The translations under genes were made by a program, and so were the position numbers. DNA of 64,000 bases from contig NZ_CP006644.1 in assembly GCF_000512205.2 (NCBI RefSeq), positions 5,098,501-5,162,500 of the forward strand. Reading direction: 5' to 3'. The notes under the pieces were generated by a model. That model was not told the DNA's origin. It searched no databases and worked only from the letters and a program-made list of their open reading frames with translations. This document shows, in pieces, positions 25,641-35,055 of the stretch. The DNA is from Sphingomonas sanxanigenens DSM 19645 = NX02. GTDB taxonomy: Bacteria; Pseudomonadota; Alphaproteobacteria; Sphingomonadales; Sphingomonadaceae. Numbering within the stretch: position 1 is the stretch's first letter; each line of letters begins with the position of its first letter.

Positions 25641-25709
25641 TCACATGGCCGACGCTGCGCACGACCGCGGCAGCGCCGCGAGATAGGCGAGGAACAGCGT
25701 GCCGAACAT
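25641..25709 (-). CDS. Candidate 22-residue microprotein
   Basis: An ATG preceded by GGAGGGG three bases upstream opens a 22-codon frame starting MFGTLFLAYLAALPRSC and ending with Met and TGA. The peptide is hydrophobic. The perfect ribosome-binding site is the only support. It could also be a remnant of a longer gene. It lies between the hydrolase and the Mur-ligase genes on the same strand. Confidence 0.3.
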   Translation of the reverse strand: MFGTLFLAYLAALPRSCAASAM

Positions 25710-25768
25710 GACCCCTCCGCAACGATGGCGCTTTCCATAGGCTATTCTGCCACGATTCGCGGCATGAA

Positions 25769-27169
25769 TCACGCCGCGCGGCGGCCCAGCGCATCGACGA
25801 TGCCCGCCGCGAACGCCGGCAGGCTGTCATCGCGCGCGCCCATCACGACGATGCGGTCGCCCGGCCGCGCCATCTCGACCAACGTCGCGGCGCAGGCATC
25901 GCGGTCGGCGACGTGGCGCGCGTCGCGGCCCGCCGAGACGATGCCGTCGACGATGTCCGCGCTGCCGACCGCGCGGTCGACGGTGCCGCCCCGGTAGACC
26001 GGATCGGGCATCAGCAGCAGGTCGTCCGCCGCCATGTTGGTGGCGAAACAGTCGATCAGCGCCTCGCGCATCACCTTGAGCGGGCCATAGCCGTGCGGCT
26101 GGAACAGCAGCAGCAGCCGGCCGGGAAAGGCATGGAGGGTGGCGAGGGTCGCCGCGATCTTGTCCGGGTTGTGGCCGAAATCGTCGATCACCGCGACGCC
26201 CGCCGCCTCGCCGACCAGATCGAAGCGGCGGCGCAGCCCGACGAAGCCGCCCAGCGCCGCCGCCGCCTGCTCCGCCGTCAGCCCGAGCGCGGTCGCCGCG
26301 CCGATCGCCGCGAGCGCATTGGCGACATTGTGGCGGCCGGGCACCTGGAGGGCGACCGGGATCGCCCGGCCGTTCGCATTCAGCGTGAAATCGATGCTGA
26401 ACGGATGCTCGACGATCGCCGAGGCGGACAGCGCCGCCGTCGGCTGGTCGATGCCATAGGTGATCACCGAGGCGTGACCGTCCGCCAGGCCGGCGCTGTC
26501 GGCATTGTCGAGATTGACCACCGCGGTCTTGGCATGGTGCAGGAAGTCGCCGAACAGCTGGCGCAATTCCTCCAGCGGCTTGTGATCGAGCGAGACATTG
26601 CCGACCACCGCGACGTCCGGGCGGTAGAGCGCGATCGACCCGTCGCTCTCGTCCACCTCGCTGACGAACACGTCGCCGTCGCCCACCAGCGCGCTGGCGA
26701 AGGGCGCATCGCCGGTGACGAAATTCTTCATCACCGCGCCGTTCATCACCGTCGGCGCGTGGCCGGTGGCGTGGAGGATCCAGGCGATCATGCCGGTGAC
26801 GGTCGATTTGCCGCTGGTGCCGGCGACGCCGACGCCGTTGGGCGAATCGTTGAACAGGCTGGCGAGCAGTTCGGCGCGGCTGAGGCGCAGCGCGCCCACC
26901 TCGCGCGCGGCGACCATGTCGGGCACGCCATGTTCGATCGCGGCGGACGCGACGACGATCTGGTCGGCGGAGACCACGCCGCTGCCGTCCTGCGGAAACA
27001 GCGCGATGCCCTGCGCGCGCAGATAATCGAACTTGGCCCCTGCCCCCTCCTGGTCGAGGCTGCGGTCCGACCCCGCGACGGTGTTTCCGCGCGCGCGGAG
27101 GATGGAGGCGAGGGGCAGCATGCCGCTGCCGCCGATGCCGATAAAGAAGAAGGATTTGCCGCCGATCAT
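25769..27169 (-). CDS. Mur ligase, MurC/Mpl-like
   Basis: The product has 466 residues and joins a peptide or amino acid to a UDP-MurNAc-type substrate using ATP. The N-terminal Rossmann motif is [14 protein letters not shown]. The ATP loop is [14 protein letters not shown], where MurC and Mpl normally have GTHGKT. The central part contains SEVDESDGS and GNVSLDHK, and the C-terminal domain [12 protein letters not shown]. The divergent LD-carboxypeptidase makes the tripeptide that Mpl recycles, which favours an Mpl-like role. A true murC is expected elsewhere in the cell-division cluster. Confidence 0.85.
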   Translation of the reverse strand: MIGGKSFFFIGIGGSGMLPLASILRARGNTVAGSDRSLDQEGAGAKFDYLRAQGIALFPQDGSGVVSADQIVVASAAIEHGVPDMVAAREVGALRLSRAELLASLFNDSPNGVGVAGTSGKSTVTGMIAWILHATGHAPTVMNGAVMKNFVTGDAPFASALVGDGDVFVSEVDESDGSIALYRPDVAVVGNVSLDHKPLEELRQLFGDFLHHAKTAVVNLDNADSAGLADGHASVITYGIDQPTAALSASAIVEHPFSIDFTLNANGRAIPVALQVPGRHNVANALAAIGAATALGLTAEQAAAALGGFVGLRRRFDLVGEAAGVAVIDDFGHNPDKIAATLATLHAFPGRLLLLFQPHGYGPLKVMREALIDCFATNMAADDLLLMPDPVYRGGTVDRAVGSADIVDGIVSAGRDARHVADRDACAATLVEMARPGDRIVVMGARDDSLPAFAAGIVDALGRRAA

Positions 27170-27220
27170 CGCCCGCGGCTATCAACGCTTTTCGAGGCGC
27201 CGACAAGCGGGGGATGGAGC

Positions 27221-28060
27221 ATGCGGATCGGAGTGGTCGCGCCCGCGCGGCGGCTCGCCCCTGAAACGGCGGCGCGGGTGACCGCTTTGGCCGAGGCGTA
27301 TCCGGGCGAGGGCGCGCCCGAACTGCTGTTCCACCCGCAATGTTTCCTGGCATGCGGCCATTTCGCGGGGACCGACGACGAACGCGCCGACGCGATCGTC
27401 GAGATGGCGAACGACCCCGCGATCGACGCGATCTGGTTCGCGCGCGGCGGCTATGGCTCGGCGCGGATCGTCGGCCGGGTGATGCCGCGGCTGGGCGCGG
27501 CGGCGCGCGGCAAGAGCTGGCTGGGCTATAGCGACGCCGGCACCTTGCTCGGCGCGCTCTATGGCGCGGGGATCGGCGCGGTGGCGCATGGCCCGATGCC
27601 CAACGACATCCTTCTGGACGGCGGCGAGGCGGCGGTGGTGCGCGCGCTCGACTGGCTGGTGGCGCGCGATCCCGCCACGCTCGAAGCCTCGATCGCGCCG
27701 GGCACGCTTGCCGCGGCGTTCAACCTCACCATCCTGTCCCACCTGGTCGGCACGCCCTGGCTGCCCGACCTCGACGGCCATGTGCTGATGGTGGAGGAGG
27801 TGAGCGAGCTGCTCTACGCGATCGACCGGGCGATGGCGCACATCGCCGCCAGCCCGGAGGTGCGCCGCGCCGCGGGGCTGCGGCTCGGCCGCTGCAGCCG
27901 GATCGAGGACAACGACATCCCCTTCGGCGAGACCGAACTGGAGATCGCCGAGCGCTGGTGCGCGGAGGCGGGCATCCCCTTCCTCGGCCGCGCCGATATC
28001 GGCCATGACGCCGGCAACACGGTGGTGCCGTTCGGGGACCCCTTGATTTCGTCCCGGTAA
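27221..28060 (+). CDS. ldcA: LD-carboxypeptidase, S66 family
   Basis: The product has 279 residues. S66 enzymes trim the terminal D-Ala from murein tetrapeptides in the cytoplasm during recycling. The nucleophile is Ser104 in LGYSDAG. The glutamate lies in the MVEEVSELLYAIDR region, and the histidine in ADIGHDAGN near the end. RIGVVAPARRLAPE is the usual opening. It has no signal peptide. The gene diverges from the Mur ligase with 51 bp between starts, so they probably share a promoter region. Confidence 0.9.
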   Translation: MRIGVVAPARRLAPETAARVTALAEAYPGEGAPELLFHPQCFLACGHFAGTDDERADAIVEMANDPAIDAIWFARGGYGSARIVGRVMPRLGAAARGKSWLGYSDAGTLLGALYGAGIGAVAHGPMPNDILLDGGEAAVVRALDWLVARDPATLEASIAPGTLAAAFNLTILSHLVGTPWLPDLDGHVLMVEEVSELLYAIDRAMAHIAASPEVRRAAGLRLGRCSRIEDNDIPFGETELEIAERWCAEAGIPFLGRADIGHDAGNTVVPFGDPLISSR

Positions 28061-28155
28061 AACGCCCCGGAAACGGTGGTTGCGCCGCAACCCAAGCCGC
28101 GGGCATAAGCCGCCCCGCGCAATACCGCGCATTCTAGAAGGTTAGACAGAGTCCC

Positions 28156-30150
28156 ATGTCGCAGATGTTCCGGATCACGCTTCCCGACGGTTCCGTCCGA
28201 GAAGTCGCGCCGGGCACTACCCCCGGGGACATCGCCGCCGCCATCGGCCCCGGCCTCGCCAAGGCGGCGATCGCCGCGAAGGTGGATGGCGAGCTGCGCG
28301 ACATCAACCGTCCGCTGGAGGGCGACGCCAGCCTCGCGCTGGTCACCGGCCGCGACGAGGCCGACGCGCTCGAACTCGCGCGCCACGATTTCGCGCATAT
28401 CCTGGCGGAAGCGGTGCAATCGCTGTTTCCGGGCACGCAGATCACCTTCGGTCCCTCGACCGAGGATGGCTTCTATTATGACTTCGCGCCCAAGGATCGC
28501 GCGTTCACCGACGAGGATCTGCCCGCGATCGAGGAACGGATGCGCGCGATCATCCGCGCCGACAAGCCCCTGAAGCGGGAAGTCTGGTCGCGCGAGGACC
28601 TGATCGCGCGCTGGCAGGCCGAGGGCGAGACCTTCAAGGCCGAATGGGCCGCCGAACTGCCCGAGGGCGAGGAGCTGACGGTCTACCGGTCGGGCGGCGA
28701 CTGGCTCGACATGTGCCGCGGCCCGCACCTCGCCTCCACCGGCAAGCTCGACCCGCAGGCGTTCAAGCTGATGCGCGTTTCCGGCGCCTATTGGCGCGGC
28801 GACCAGAAGAACGCGATGCTGAGCCGCATCTACGGCACCGGCTGGCTCAACAAGAAGCAGCTCGACCAGCATCTGTTTCGGCTGGAGGAGGCCGCCAAGC
28901 GCGACCATCGCAAGATCGGCGCTGAGATGGACCTGTTCCACCTCCAGGCCGAGGCGCAGGGTTCGGTGTTCTGGCACCCCAAGGGCTATATCCTGTGGCG
29001 CCAGCTGGAGGCCTATATGCGCCGCCGCCTCGACGCCAACGGCTATGCCGAGGTGAAGACCCCGCAGCTGATGGACGCGCGCCAGTGGGAGCAGTCCGGC
29101 CACTGGGGCAAGTATCGCGAGAACATGTTCGTCGTGCCCGACGAGATCCCGTCGGTCGAAGACGAGGCGCCGATCCTGTCGGGCGATGCCGAGCTGATGG
29201 CGCTCAAGCCGATGAACTGCCCGGCGCATGTGCTGATCTTCCGCCAGGGCATCAAGAGCTATCGCGACCTGCCGATCCGCATGGCCGAGTTCGGCTGCTG
29301 CCACCGCAACGAGCCGCATGGCGCGCTGCACGGCATCATGCGCGTGCGCCAGTTCACGCAGGACGACGCGCACATCTTCTGCCGGCAGGACCAGCTGATC
29401 GAGGAAATCCGCGATTTCTGCGACCTGCTGGACAGCGTCTACAAGGATCTCGGCTTCGACAGCTATGCGATCAAGCTGGCGCTGCGCCCCGAGAAGCGCT
29501 TCGGCAGCGAGGCGATGTGGGACCGCGCCGAGCAGATCCTGCGCGACGCGGTGGAGGCGAGCGGCCGCGCGACCGAGGCCTATGGCTGGGAAGAGCTGCC
29601 CGGCGAAGGCGCCTTCTACGCGCCCAAGCTGGAGTTCCACCTGACCGACGCGATCGGCCGCACCTGGCAGGTCGGCACCATCCAGGCGGATACGGTGCTG
29701 CCCGAGCGGCTCGATGCCAGCTATGTCGGCGAGGATGGCAACCGGCACCGCCCGGTGATGCTCCACCGCGCGATCCTCGGCACGTTCGAGCGCTTCATCG
29801 GCATCCTGATCGAGCATCATGCCGGCCGCTTCCCGCTGTGGCTGTCGCCGGTGCAGGCGGTGGTCGCGACGATCGTGTCAGACGCGAACGACTATGCCGA
29901 GCAGGCGGCGAAGACGCTGGCGGCGGCCGGGCTGCGCGTGGAGACCGACCTGCGCAACGAGAAGATCAACTACAAGGTCCGCGAGCACAGCCTCGCCAAG
30001 GTTCCGCACCTGCTGGTGGTCGGCAAGCGCGAGGCCGAGGAAGGCACCGTCGCGGTGCGGACGCTGGGCGTCGAGGGCCAGAAGATCCTGACGCTGGACG
30101 AAGCCGCCGCGTGGCTGAAGGGCGAGGCGGTTCCGCCGGACCTGCGGTGA
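28156..30150 (+). CDS. thrS: Threonyl-tRNA synthetase
   Basis: The product has 664 residues, slightly longer than the 642 of E. coli. A TGS domain (1-62) is followed by the editing domain with [11 protein letters not shown] and the paired motif DMCRGPHL. The class II catalytic core has zinc-ligand Cys in LKPMNCPAH, motif 2 [13 protein letters not shown] and later His residues. The C-terminal anticodon-binding domain covers about 555-650. The start [13 protein letters not shown] is unambiguous. The usual thrS-infC neighbourhood is interrupted by a repeat and a Uma2 gene. Confidence 0.98.
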   Translation: MSQMFRITLPDGSVREVAPGTTPGDIAAAIGPGLAKAAIAAKVDGELRDINRPLEGDASLALVTGRDEADALELARHDFAHILAEAVQSLFPGTQITFGPSTEDGFYYDFAPKDRAFTDEDLPAIEERMRAIIRADKPLKREVWSREDLIARWQAEGETFKAEWAAELPEGEELTVYRSGGDWLDMCRGPHLASTGKLDPQAFKLMRVSGAYWRGDQKNAMLSRIYGTGWLNKKQLDQHLFRLEEAAKRDHRKIGAEMDLFHLQAEAQGSVFWHPKGYILWRQLEAYMRRRLDANGYAEVKTPQLMDARQWEQSGHWGKYRENMFVVPDEIPSVEDEAPILSGDAELMALKPMNCPAHVLIFRQGIKSYRDLPIRMAEFGCCHRNEPHGALHGIMRVRQFTQDDAHIFCRQDQLIEEIRDFCDLLDSVYKDLGFDSYAIKLALRPEKRFGSEAMWDRAEQILRDAVEASGRATEAYGWEELPGEGAFYAPKLEFHLTDAIGRTWQVGTIQADTVLPERLDASYVGEDGNRHRPVMLHRAILGTFERFIGILIEHHAGRFPLWLSPVQAVVATIVSDANDYAEQAAKTLAAAGLRVETDLRNEKINYKVREHSLAKVPHLLVVGKREAEEGTVAVRTLGVEGQKILTLDEAAAWLKGEAVPPDLR

Positions 30151-30193
30151 TCCATTCACCCCTCCCCTGAACGCCCTTCAGGGGCACCGGGTC

Positions 30194-30215
30194 GTCCAGT
30201 CTCCCCCGACTGGAC
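30194..30215 (+). terminator. Probable thrS terminator
   Basis: GTCCAGTC (30194-30201) and GACTGGAC (30208-30215) form a perfect 8-bp stem with a 6-nt loop, 44 bp after the thrS stop. A further G/C-rich hairpin with a T6 run lies at about 30270-30295. Confidence 0.5.
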
Positions 30216-30327
30216 TTGGCCGGCGCCGGGACGGGGGTGGGGCAGCCGAGGCGGGGGCTCGATGCCCCCAGCGGCGCTTTTTTGCGCCGGCGTTGCCGGA
30301 AGCTCGCTTCGCTCGCCTCCACCCCAA

Positions 30328-30631
30328 CCCCTCCCCTGAAGGGGATACGGCATTCGCACATCTCGTTGCGACCGCGTCTTTCCCTCGCCCCTGCGGGGAG
30401 AGGGAAAGGTCCGCGTAGCGGACCAGGGAGAGGGGCAGTCGCGCCAAGCGTACAGGTCTTACACGCACTGAAAAGTCGCGGAGCCGCAATGCTGAACCCT
30501 CAAAACCGTTACGCCTTGCGCGACTTTCCCCCTCTCCCTGTCCCTCTCTCCGCAGGGGCGAGGGAACGCAGCGGCAGCCCCGCTCAATCCATCGAAGATG
30601 TGCGAATCCGATAGCCCCTGAAGGGGAGGGG
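30328..30631. repeat. Nested inverted repeat of about 300 bp, MITE-like
   Basis: Outer arms begin CCCCTCCCCTGAAGGGG (30328-30344) and continue ATTCGCACATCT; the right arm is the complement (30596-30631, AGATGTGCGAATC then CCCCTGAAGGGGAGGGG). Inside, 30380-30404 pairs with 30542-30566 with one mismatch over 25, and the next 40 bp inward are also partly complementary. No ORF with a plausible product lies within. It could be a non-autonomous mobile element or a fold-back regulatory RNA. Confidence 0.7.
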
Positions 30632-30681
30632 CAGATAAGTGCGGCTTCAACCGCCGCGCTCAATCCTATAGTCTGCGCCGC

Positions 30682-31251
30682 ATGACGATCTTCCAGAATG
30701 TCCGCAAGGGATTGATCCCGGCCCGGCTCACCGTTGCGGAGGTCTATGCGCTGACCGCCGCCGGGGTGCTGGCCGAGGGCGACAATTTCGAGCTGATCGA
30801 GGGGGAGATCGTGCCGATGCCGGCGGCCAAGCATAATTATCACGAGGCGATGAAGTCCGCGCTGACCCGCGCGATCATCCTGGGCACCGATGCCGGCACC
30901 GCCCTGTTCGTCGAGCCCTCGGTGACATTGTCTGAAACGACGCTCGTCGAGCCCGATCTTGCGGTGTGGCCGCGCGGCATCGGCACGCAGGATGTGCGCG
31001 GGCCCGAATTGCTGATCCTCATCGAAGTGGCGGTCTCGTCGATCGCCTATGATCTCAAGGTGAAGGCGCCGCTCTACGCGGCCGCGGGCGTGCGCGACTA
31101 CTGGGTGGTCGATGCCGTGCGGCGGACGATTCGCGTCCACCGCACCCCCGAAAACGGGCGCTACGCCGATGTCGAGGAATATGAGGCGCATGATGGCGTG
31201 GCGGCACTGCTGCTGCCCGGCGTCAAGATCCGGCTCGACGCGATCGATTGA
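30682..31251 (+). CDS. Uma2-family (DUF820) restriction-endonuclease-like protein
   Basis: The product has 189 residues. The PD-(D/E)xK-like core is visible in VEPDLAVWP followed by [20 protein letters not shown], with Asp, Glu and Lys at the expected places. [20 protein letters not shown] is typical of Uma2. The start of the fold is [13 protein letters not shown]. Uma2 proteins are frequent in cyanobacteria and sporadic elsewhere. Their role is uncertain; association with mobile DNA is suspected. It lies just after the 300-bp fold-back repeat. Confidence 0.88.
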   Translation: MTIFQNVRKGLIPARLTVAEVYALTAAGVLAEGDNFELIEGEIVPMPAAKHNYHEAMKSALTRAIILGTDAGTALFVEPSVTLSETTLVEPDLAVWPRGIGTQDVRGPELLILIEVAVSSIAYDLKVKAPLYAAAGVRDYWVVDAVRRTIRVHRTPENGRYADVEEYEAHDGVAALLLPGVKIRLDAID

Positions 31252-31353
31252 CGCACCAGCGCCACAGATCGCGCCAAATCGGCGATATGCCTGGCGCAAA
31301 CCCTTGGCGAATGGCCCTTCGGTAATTATATCGCACCGATTGAAGTCCACGAT

Positions 31354-31369
31354 AGGAGACAGTGTTATA
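31354..31369 (+). promoter_or_regulatory. Ribosome-binding site pointing to an ATA start for infC
   Basis: AGGAG at 31354-31358 is eight bases before ATA at 31367-31369, the ideal spacing. The first in-frame ATG (31379) is 20 bases from it, too far for efficient initiation. infC uses rare start codons in many bacteria because IF-3 represses its own translation there. Confidence 0.6.
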
Positions 31370-31918
31370 CGTCCGCCCATGATGAGGCGTCCGATGGGGG
31401 CGCCGACGGTTCCGCTGAACGGTCCGCGCTACAATGAGTTCATCCAGTCGCCCCGCGTTCGGGTGATCGACGGCGATGGCGAGAATCTGGGCGTCATGTA
31501 TACGCGCGAGGCGATCGAGCAGGCTCAGGAAGTCGGCCTCGACCTCGTCGAGGTTTCCCCGAACGCCGACCCGCCGGTCGCGAAGTTCCTGGACGTCGGC
31601 AAGTTCAAGTACGAAGCCCAGAAGAAGGCCAACCAGGCCCGGAAGACCCAGAAGACGCAGGAGATCAAAGAGATCAAGATGCGTCCGAACATCGACGATC
31701 ATGATTATGAAGTGAAGATGCGGTCGATCCACAAGTTCATCGAGGAAGGCGACAAGGTGAAGGTCACGCTGCGTTTCCGCGGGCGTGAGCTGAGCCATGG
31801 CCAGCTGGGCATGATCCTGCTGCAGCGCGTGCAGGCGGATACCGCCGAGACCGCGAAGGTCGAGGCGCATCCGCGCATGGAAGGGCGCCAGATGCTGATG
31901 GTGCTCTCGCCAAAATAA
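31367..31918 (+). CDS. infC: Translation initiation factor IF-3
   Basis: The product has 183 residues. IF-3 binds the 30S subunit, checks the initiator tRNA and start codon, and blocks early 50S joining. The N-domain contains [20 protein letters not shown] and [20 protein letters not shown]. The Lys-rich linker ([20 protein letters not shown], described in part) leads to the C-domain with [20 protein letters not shown] and RGRELSH, ending [11 protein letters not shown] at 31367 is chosen because of the ribosome-binding site; ATG at 31379 or 31382 are conventional alternatives. rpmI and rplT do not follow; an Mla operon does. Confidence 0.97.
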   Translation: MRPPMMRRPMGAPTVPLNGPRYNEFIQSPRVRVIDGDGENLGVMYTREAIEQAQEVGLDLVEVSPNADPPVAKFLDVGKFKYEAQKKANQARKTQKTQEIKEIKMRPNIDDHDYEVKMRSIHKFIEEGDKVKVTLRFRGRELSHGQLGMILLQRVQADTAETAKVEAHPRMEGRQMLMVLSPK

Positions 31919-31928
31919 GACGATTTCT

Positions 31929-31957
31929 CGGTCGCGCCCTCCCCTGTGGCGCGACCG
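31929..31957 (+). terminator. infC terminator
   Basis: CGGTCGCGCC (31929-31938) and GGCGCGACCG (31948-31957) are perfect 10-bp arms with a 9-nt loop, ten bases after the infC stop. Confidence 0.65.
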
Positions 31958-32117
31958 AATCGCGTTCCGTGCGTTATGCCGGGGTGAAGAGCGGAACAGG
32001 GTTGCGATATTGCCGGCCGAGGGTTCGTGGCGTGATCGTCACGGGCGGCGTTCGCATGTCCGTTTTGCGCGCTAAGCGCTTGCCGATCCATCGCGATTGC
32101 CCCAAGGAAGCGACGGG

Positions 32118-33227
32118 ATGAGTTCAGCGGCCGACTTCGTCACCGTCCATGAGGGCGATCATTGCGTGCTGCGACCGAGCGGCTCGCTTTCGCTCGCGCG
32201 GCTGGGCGACGTTCCCGACCGCCTCGAAAAGACCGCGACTCCGTTCGATCGGGTCGATCTTTCGCAGGTCGAGCATATCGATACGGTGGGCGCGTGGATC
32301 ATGTACCGGATCGCGCGCGATCATGGCGCCGAGATCGTCGGCGCCGATGCCGATGCGCAGCGGCTGATCGACCAGGTCGCCAAGGCCGACAAGCCCGTGC
32401 GCGTCCGCCCGGACCGCACCCATCCCTTCGTCCGCGTGCTGAGCGAAATCGGCGCGGCGGTGATCAGTTCGGGCCGCACGCTTGCCGGCCTGCTCGGTTT
32501 CCTCGGCGCCACGGTGATGGCGGCCGGCTCCGTCATCCGCCACCCGCGCCGCTTCCGCCTCAACGCGGTGGTCCAGCGCTTCGAGGTGGTGGGCGTCTCC
32601 GCGCTCGGCATCATCGGGCTGATGAGCTTCCTGATCGGCATCGTCATCGCGCAGCAGGGCGCGGTGCAGCTTCGCCAGTTCGGCGCCGAGGTGTTCACGA
32701 TCAACCTGATCGGCCGAATCACGTTGCGCGAACTGGGCGTGCTGATGACCGCGATCATGGTCGCCGGCCGGTCCGGCAGCGCCTTCGCCGCGCAGCTCGG
32801 CACGATGAAGCTCACCGAAGAGATCGATGCGATGCGCACGATCGGGGTCAGCCCGATGGAGGCGCTGGTGCTGCCGCGCGTCATCGCGACGGTGGTGCTG
32901 ATGCCGCTGCTGGGCTTCTACGCCTCGCTGGTCGCGATCATCGGCGGCGGGCTGCTGTGCTGGATCTCGCTCGAAATTCCGCCGATCACCTTCATCCAGC
33001 GGGTCCGCGAGGTCGTGCCGCTGACCGACCTTTACGTCGGCCTGGTCAAGGCGCCGGTGTTCGGCGCGATCATCGCGATGACCGGCTGCTTCCAGGGCAT
33101 GCAGGTGGAAGGCAATGCCGAGGAAGTCGGCCTGCGCACCACCGCCGCCGTGGTGCAGGCGATCTTTCTCGTCATCGTGCTCGACGCCTTCTTCGCCGTC
33201 TTCTTCACCTGGGTCGGCTGGATATGA
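32118..33227 (+). CDS. mlaE: Mla-type ABC permease with N-terminal STAS domain (MlaE)
   Basis: The product has 369 residues. Residues 1-100 form a STAS domain (VDLSQVEHIDTVGAWIMYRI) equivalent to a fused MlaB. The remainder is the MlaE permease, with five or six hydrophobic segments and the typical LMTAIMVAGRSGSAFAAQLG and EEIDAMRTIGVSP. The complex moves phospholipids between inner and outer membrane to keep outer-leaflet asymmetry. ATG at 32118 follows AAGGAAG. The stop overlaps the mlaF ATG. Confidence 0.96.
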   Translation: MSSAADFVTVHEGDHCVLRPSGSLSLARLGDVPDRLEKTATPFDRVDLSQVEHIDTVGAWIMYRIARDHGAEIVGADADAQRLIDQVAKADKPVRVRPDRTHPFVRVLSEIGAAVISSGRTLAGLLGFLGATVMAAGSVIRHPRRFRLNAVVQRFEVVGVSALGIIGLMSFLIGIVIAQQGAVQLRQFGAEVFTINLIGRITLRELGVLMTAIMVAGRSGSAFAAQLGTMKLTEEIDAMRTIGVSPMEALVLPRVIATVVLMPLLGFYASLVAIIGGGLLCWISLEIPPITFIQRVREVVPLTDLYVGLVKAPVFGAIIAMTGCFQGMQVEGNAEEVGLRTTAAVVQAIFLVIVLDAFFAVFFTWVGWI

Positions 33228-34087
33228 GCGGCCAGCCCTTCGAGGAGGACGAGGATCCCGCGGAGCGCATCGCCGAGGGCGAGACCGCGATCTGCGTGTC
33301 CGGCCTCAAGAACGCGTTCGGCAGGCAGGTCGTCCACGAAGGACTCGACCTCACGGTACGCAAGGGCGAGATCCTGGGCGTCGTCGGCGGATCGGGCACC
33401 GGCAAGTCGGTGCTGATGCGCTCGATCATCGGGCTGCAGAGCCCGGTCGAGGGCCAGGTCGAGGTGTTCGGCGAGCCGATGCTCAACCGCGACGACGAGG
33501 AAACGGTCGCGATTCGCAAGCGCTGGGGCGTGCTGTTCCAGGGCGGCGCGCTGTTTTCGACGCTGACGGTCGCGGAGAACGTCCAGGTTCCGCTGCGCGA
33601 ATTCTATCCCAAGCTCAGCCAGTCGATGCTCGACGAGATCGCCGCCTACAAGGTGGTGATGACCGGGCTGCCGGCGGATGCAGGGCCCAAATATCCATCC
33701 GAACTGTCGGGCGGCATGCGCAAGCGCGCCGGGCTTGCGCGGGCGCTTGCGCTCGACCCGGAGCTGCTGTTCCTCGACGAGCCGACCGCGGGCCTCGATC
33801 CGATCGGTGCGGCGGCGTTCGACACGCTGACCCGCGAGCTTAAGCAGACGCTGGGGCTGACGGTGTTTCTGATCACGCACGACCTCGACACGCTCTATGC
33901 GATCTGCGACCGCGTGGCGGTGCTGGCGGACCGCAAGGTGATCGCGGTCGGAACGATCCCGGAATTGCTGGCGTTGGATCATCCGTGGATCCAGGAATAT
34001 TTCAATGGGCCGCGCGGACGCGCCGCGACCGACGCGATCGATCGCGCCGCCGTGGGTGCGGCCGCCAAGACCGGCAAAGGGGCATGA
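33224..34087 (+). CDS. mlaF: Mla-type ABC ATPase (MlaF)
   Basis: The product has 287 residues. Walker A is GGSGTGKS near 60, the signature is LSGGMRKRAGLARAL, Walker B is LLFLDEPTAGLDP, and the switch His is in FLITHDLD. It powers phospholipid movement by the Mla complex on the cytoplasmic face. The C-terminal end is Ala/Asp-rich and continues past the ABC domain, as in other MlaF proteins. It overlaps mlaE by four bases. Confidence 0.96.
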   Translation: MSGQPFEEDEDPAERIAEGETAICVSGLKNAFGRQVVHEGLDLTVRKGEILGVVGGSGTGKSVLMRSIIGLQSPVEGQVEVFGEPMLNRDDEETVAIRKRWGVLFQGGALFSTLTVAENVQVPLREFYPKLSQSMLDEIAAYKVVMTGLPADAGPKYPSELSGGMRKRAGLARALALDPELLFLDEPTAGLDPIGAAAFDTLTRELKQTLGLTVFLITHDLDTLYAICDRVAVLADRKVIAVGTIPELLALDHPWIQEYFNGPRGRAATDAIDRAAVGAAAKTGKGA

Positions 34088-34095
34088 GGCGCTAG

Positions 34096-35055
34096 ATGGA
34101 AACCCGCTCCAATCAGGTGCTCGTCGGCAGCGTCGTGCTGATCCTGCTCGCCGCCACCGCGATCTTCACCGTCTGGCTCGCCCGCCTGGGCGGCGGCGTC
34201 GAGAAGAATTACGACATCTTCTTCAAGCAGTCCGTCGACGGGCTCGCCAAGGGTTCGGCGGTGTCCTTCTCGGGCGTGCCTTCCGGCCAGGTGACCGAGA
34301 TCAGGCTGTGGCAGCCCGATCCGCAGTTCGTGCGCGTGCGCATCGCAGTGAAGGAGGAGGTGCCGATCCTCGAGGGCACCACCGCGACGATCCAGGGCGT
34401 CGGCTTCACCGGCGTCTCGCAGATCCAGCTCGACGGCGCGACGAAGGGCGCCAAGCCGATCGCCGAGATCGGCCCCGGCGGCGTACCGGTGATCCCGACC
34501 AAGCCGGGCGCGCTGGGCGAGCTGCTCAACAGCGCGCCGAAGCTGCTCGAACGCCTCTCGACATTGACCGAGCGGCTGACCGAGGTGCTTTCGGACGAGA
34601 ACCAGAAGTCGATCGCCGGCATCCTCAAGAATGTCGATCGCCTGTCCGGTTCGCTGGCCGATCGCGGGCCGGAGATCGCCGCGACCCTGGCGGAGACGCG
34701 CATCGCGATCCGGCAGGCCGGCACCGCCGCCGAACAGATCGGCAAGCTGGCGGGCACCACCAACGACCTGCTCGACAAGGAAGGCCGTCCGCTGGTCGGC
34801 GATCTGCGCGAGGCGGTTGCGGCGGCGAAGAAGAGCATGGAGAATCTCGACGGCGCGATCACCGCGGCGCGGCCCGGCATCGACAATTTCTCGCGGCGCA
34901 CATTGCCCGAGGTCGGCCAGCTCGTGCGCGACCTGCGCGAAATGTCGGAAGCGCTGACCGCGGTTGCCGGTCGCATCGATCGCGGCGGTGCCGGATCGCT
35001 GATCGGATCGCCGAAATTGCCGGATTACGAGCCAGGAAAGGGCGACCAGAAATGA
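34096..35055 (+). CDS. mlaD: MCE-domain substrate-binding protein (MlaD)
   Basis: The product has 319 residues. It has one N-terminal membrane segment (about 8-28, VLVGSVVLILLAATAIFTVW) and an MCE domain (about 38-118) with GLAKGSAVSFSGVPSGQVTE and ATIQGVGFTGVSQIQLDG. A long helical or coiled-coil tail follows (150-300). MlaD hexamers form a lipid channel in the periplasm. The tail is longer than in E. coli MlaD, as is common in alphaproteobacteria. Its stop overlaps the next ATG. Confidence 0.95.
   Translation: METRSNQVLVGSVVLILLAATAIFTVWLARLGGGVEKNYDIFFKQSVDGLAKGSAVSFSGVPSGQVTEIRLWQPDPQFVRVRIAVKEEVPILEGTTATIQGVGFTGVSQIQLDGATKGAKPIAEIGPGGVPVIPTKPGALGELLNSAPKLLERLSTLTERLTEVLSDENQKSIAGILKNVDRLSGSLADRGPEIAATLAETRIAIRQAGTAAEQIGKLAGTTNDLLDKEGRPLVGDLREAVAAAKKSMENLDGAITAARPGIDNFSRRTLPEVGQLVRDLREMSEALTAVAGRIDRGGAGSLIGSPKLPDYEPGKGDQK

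Noticed and set aside
30328-30631. CRISPR array
   Set aside because: The repeated pieces are inverted and nested, with no regular direct repeats or spacers. No cas gene is near.
30178-31380. Minus-strand ORF running through the repeat and Uma2 gene
   Set aside because: It crosses the fold-back repeat and is antisense to a clear Uma2 gene. It has no recognisable motif.
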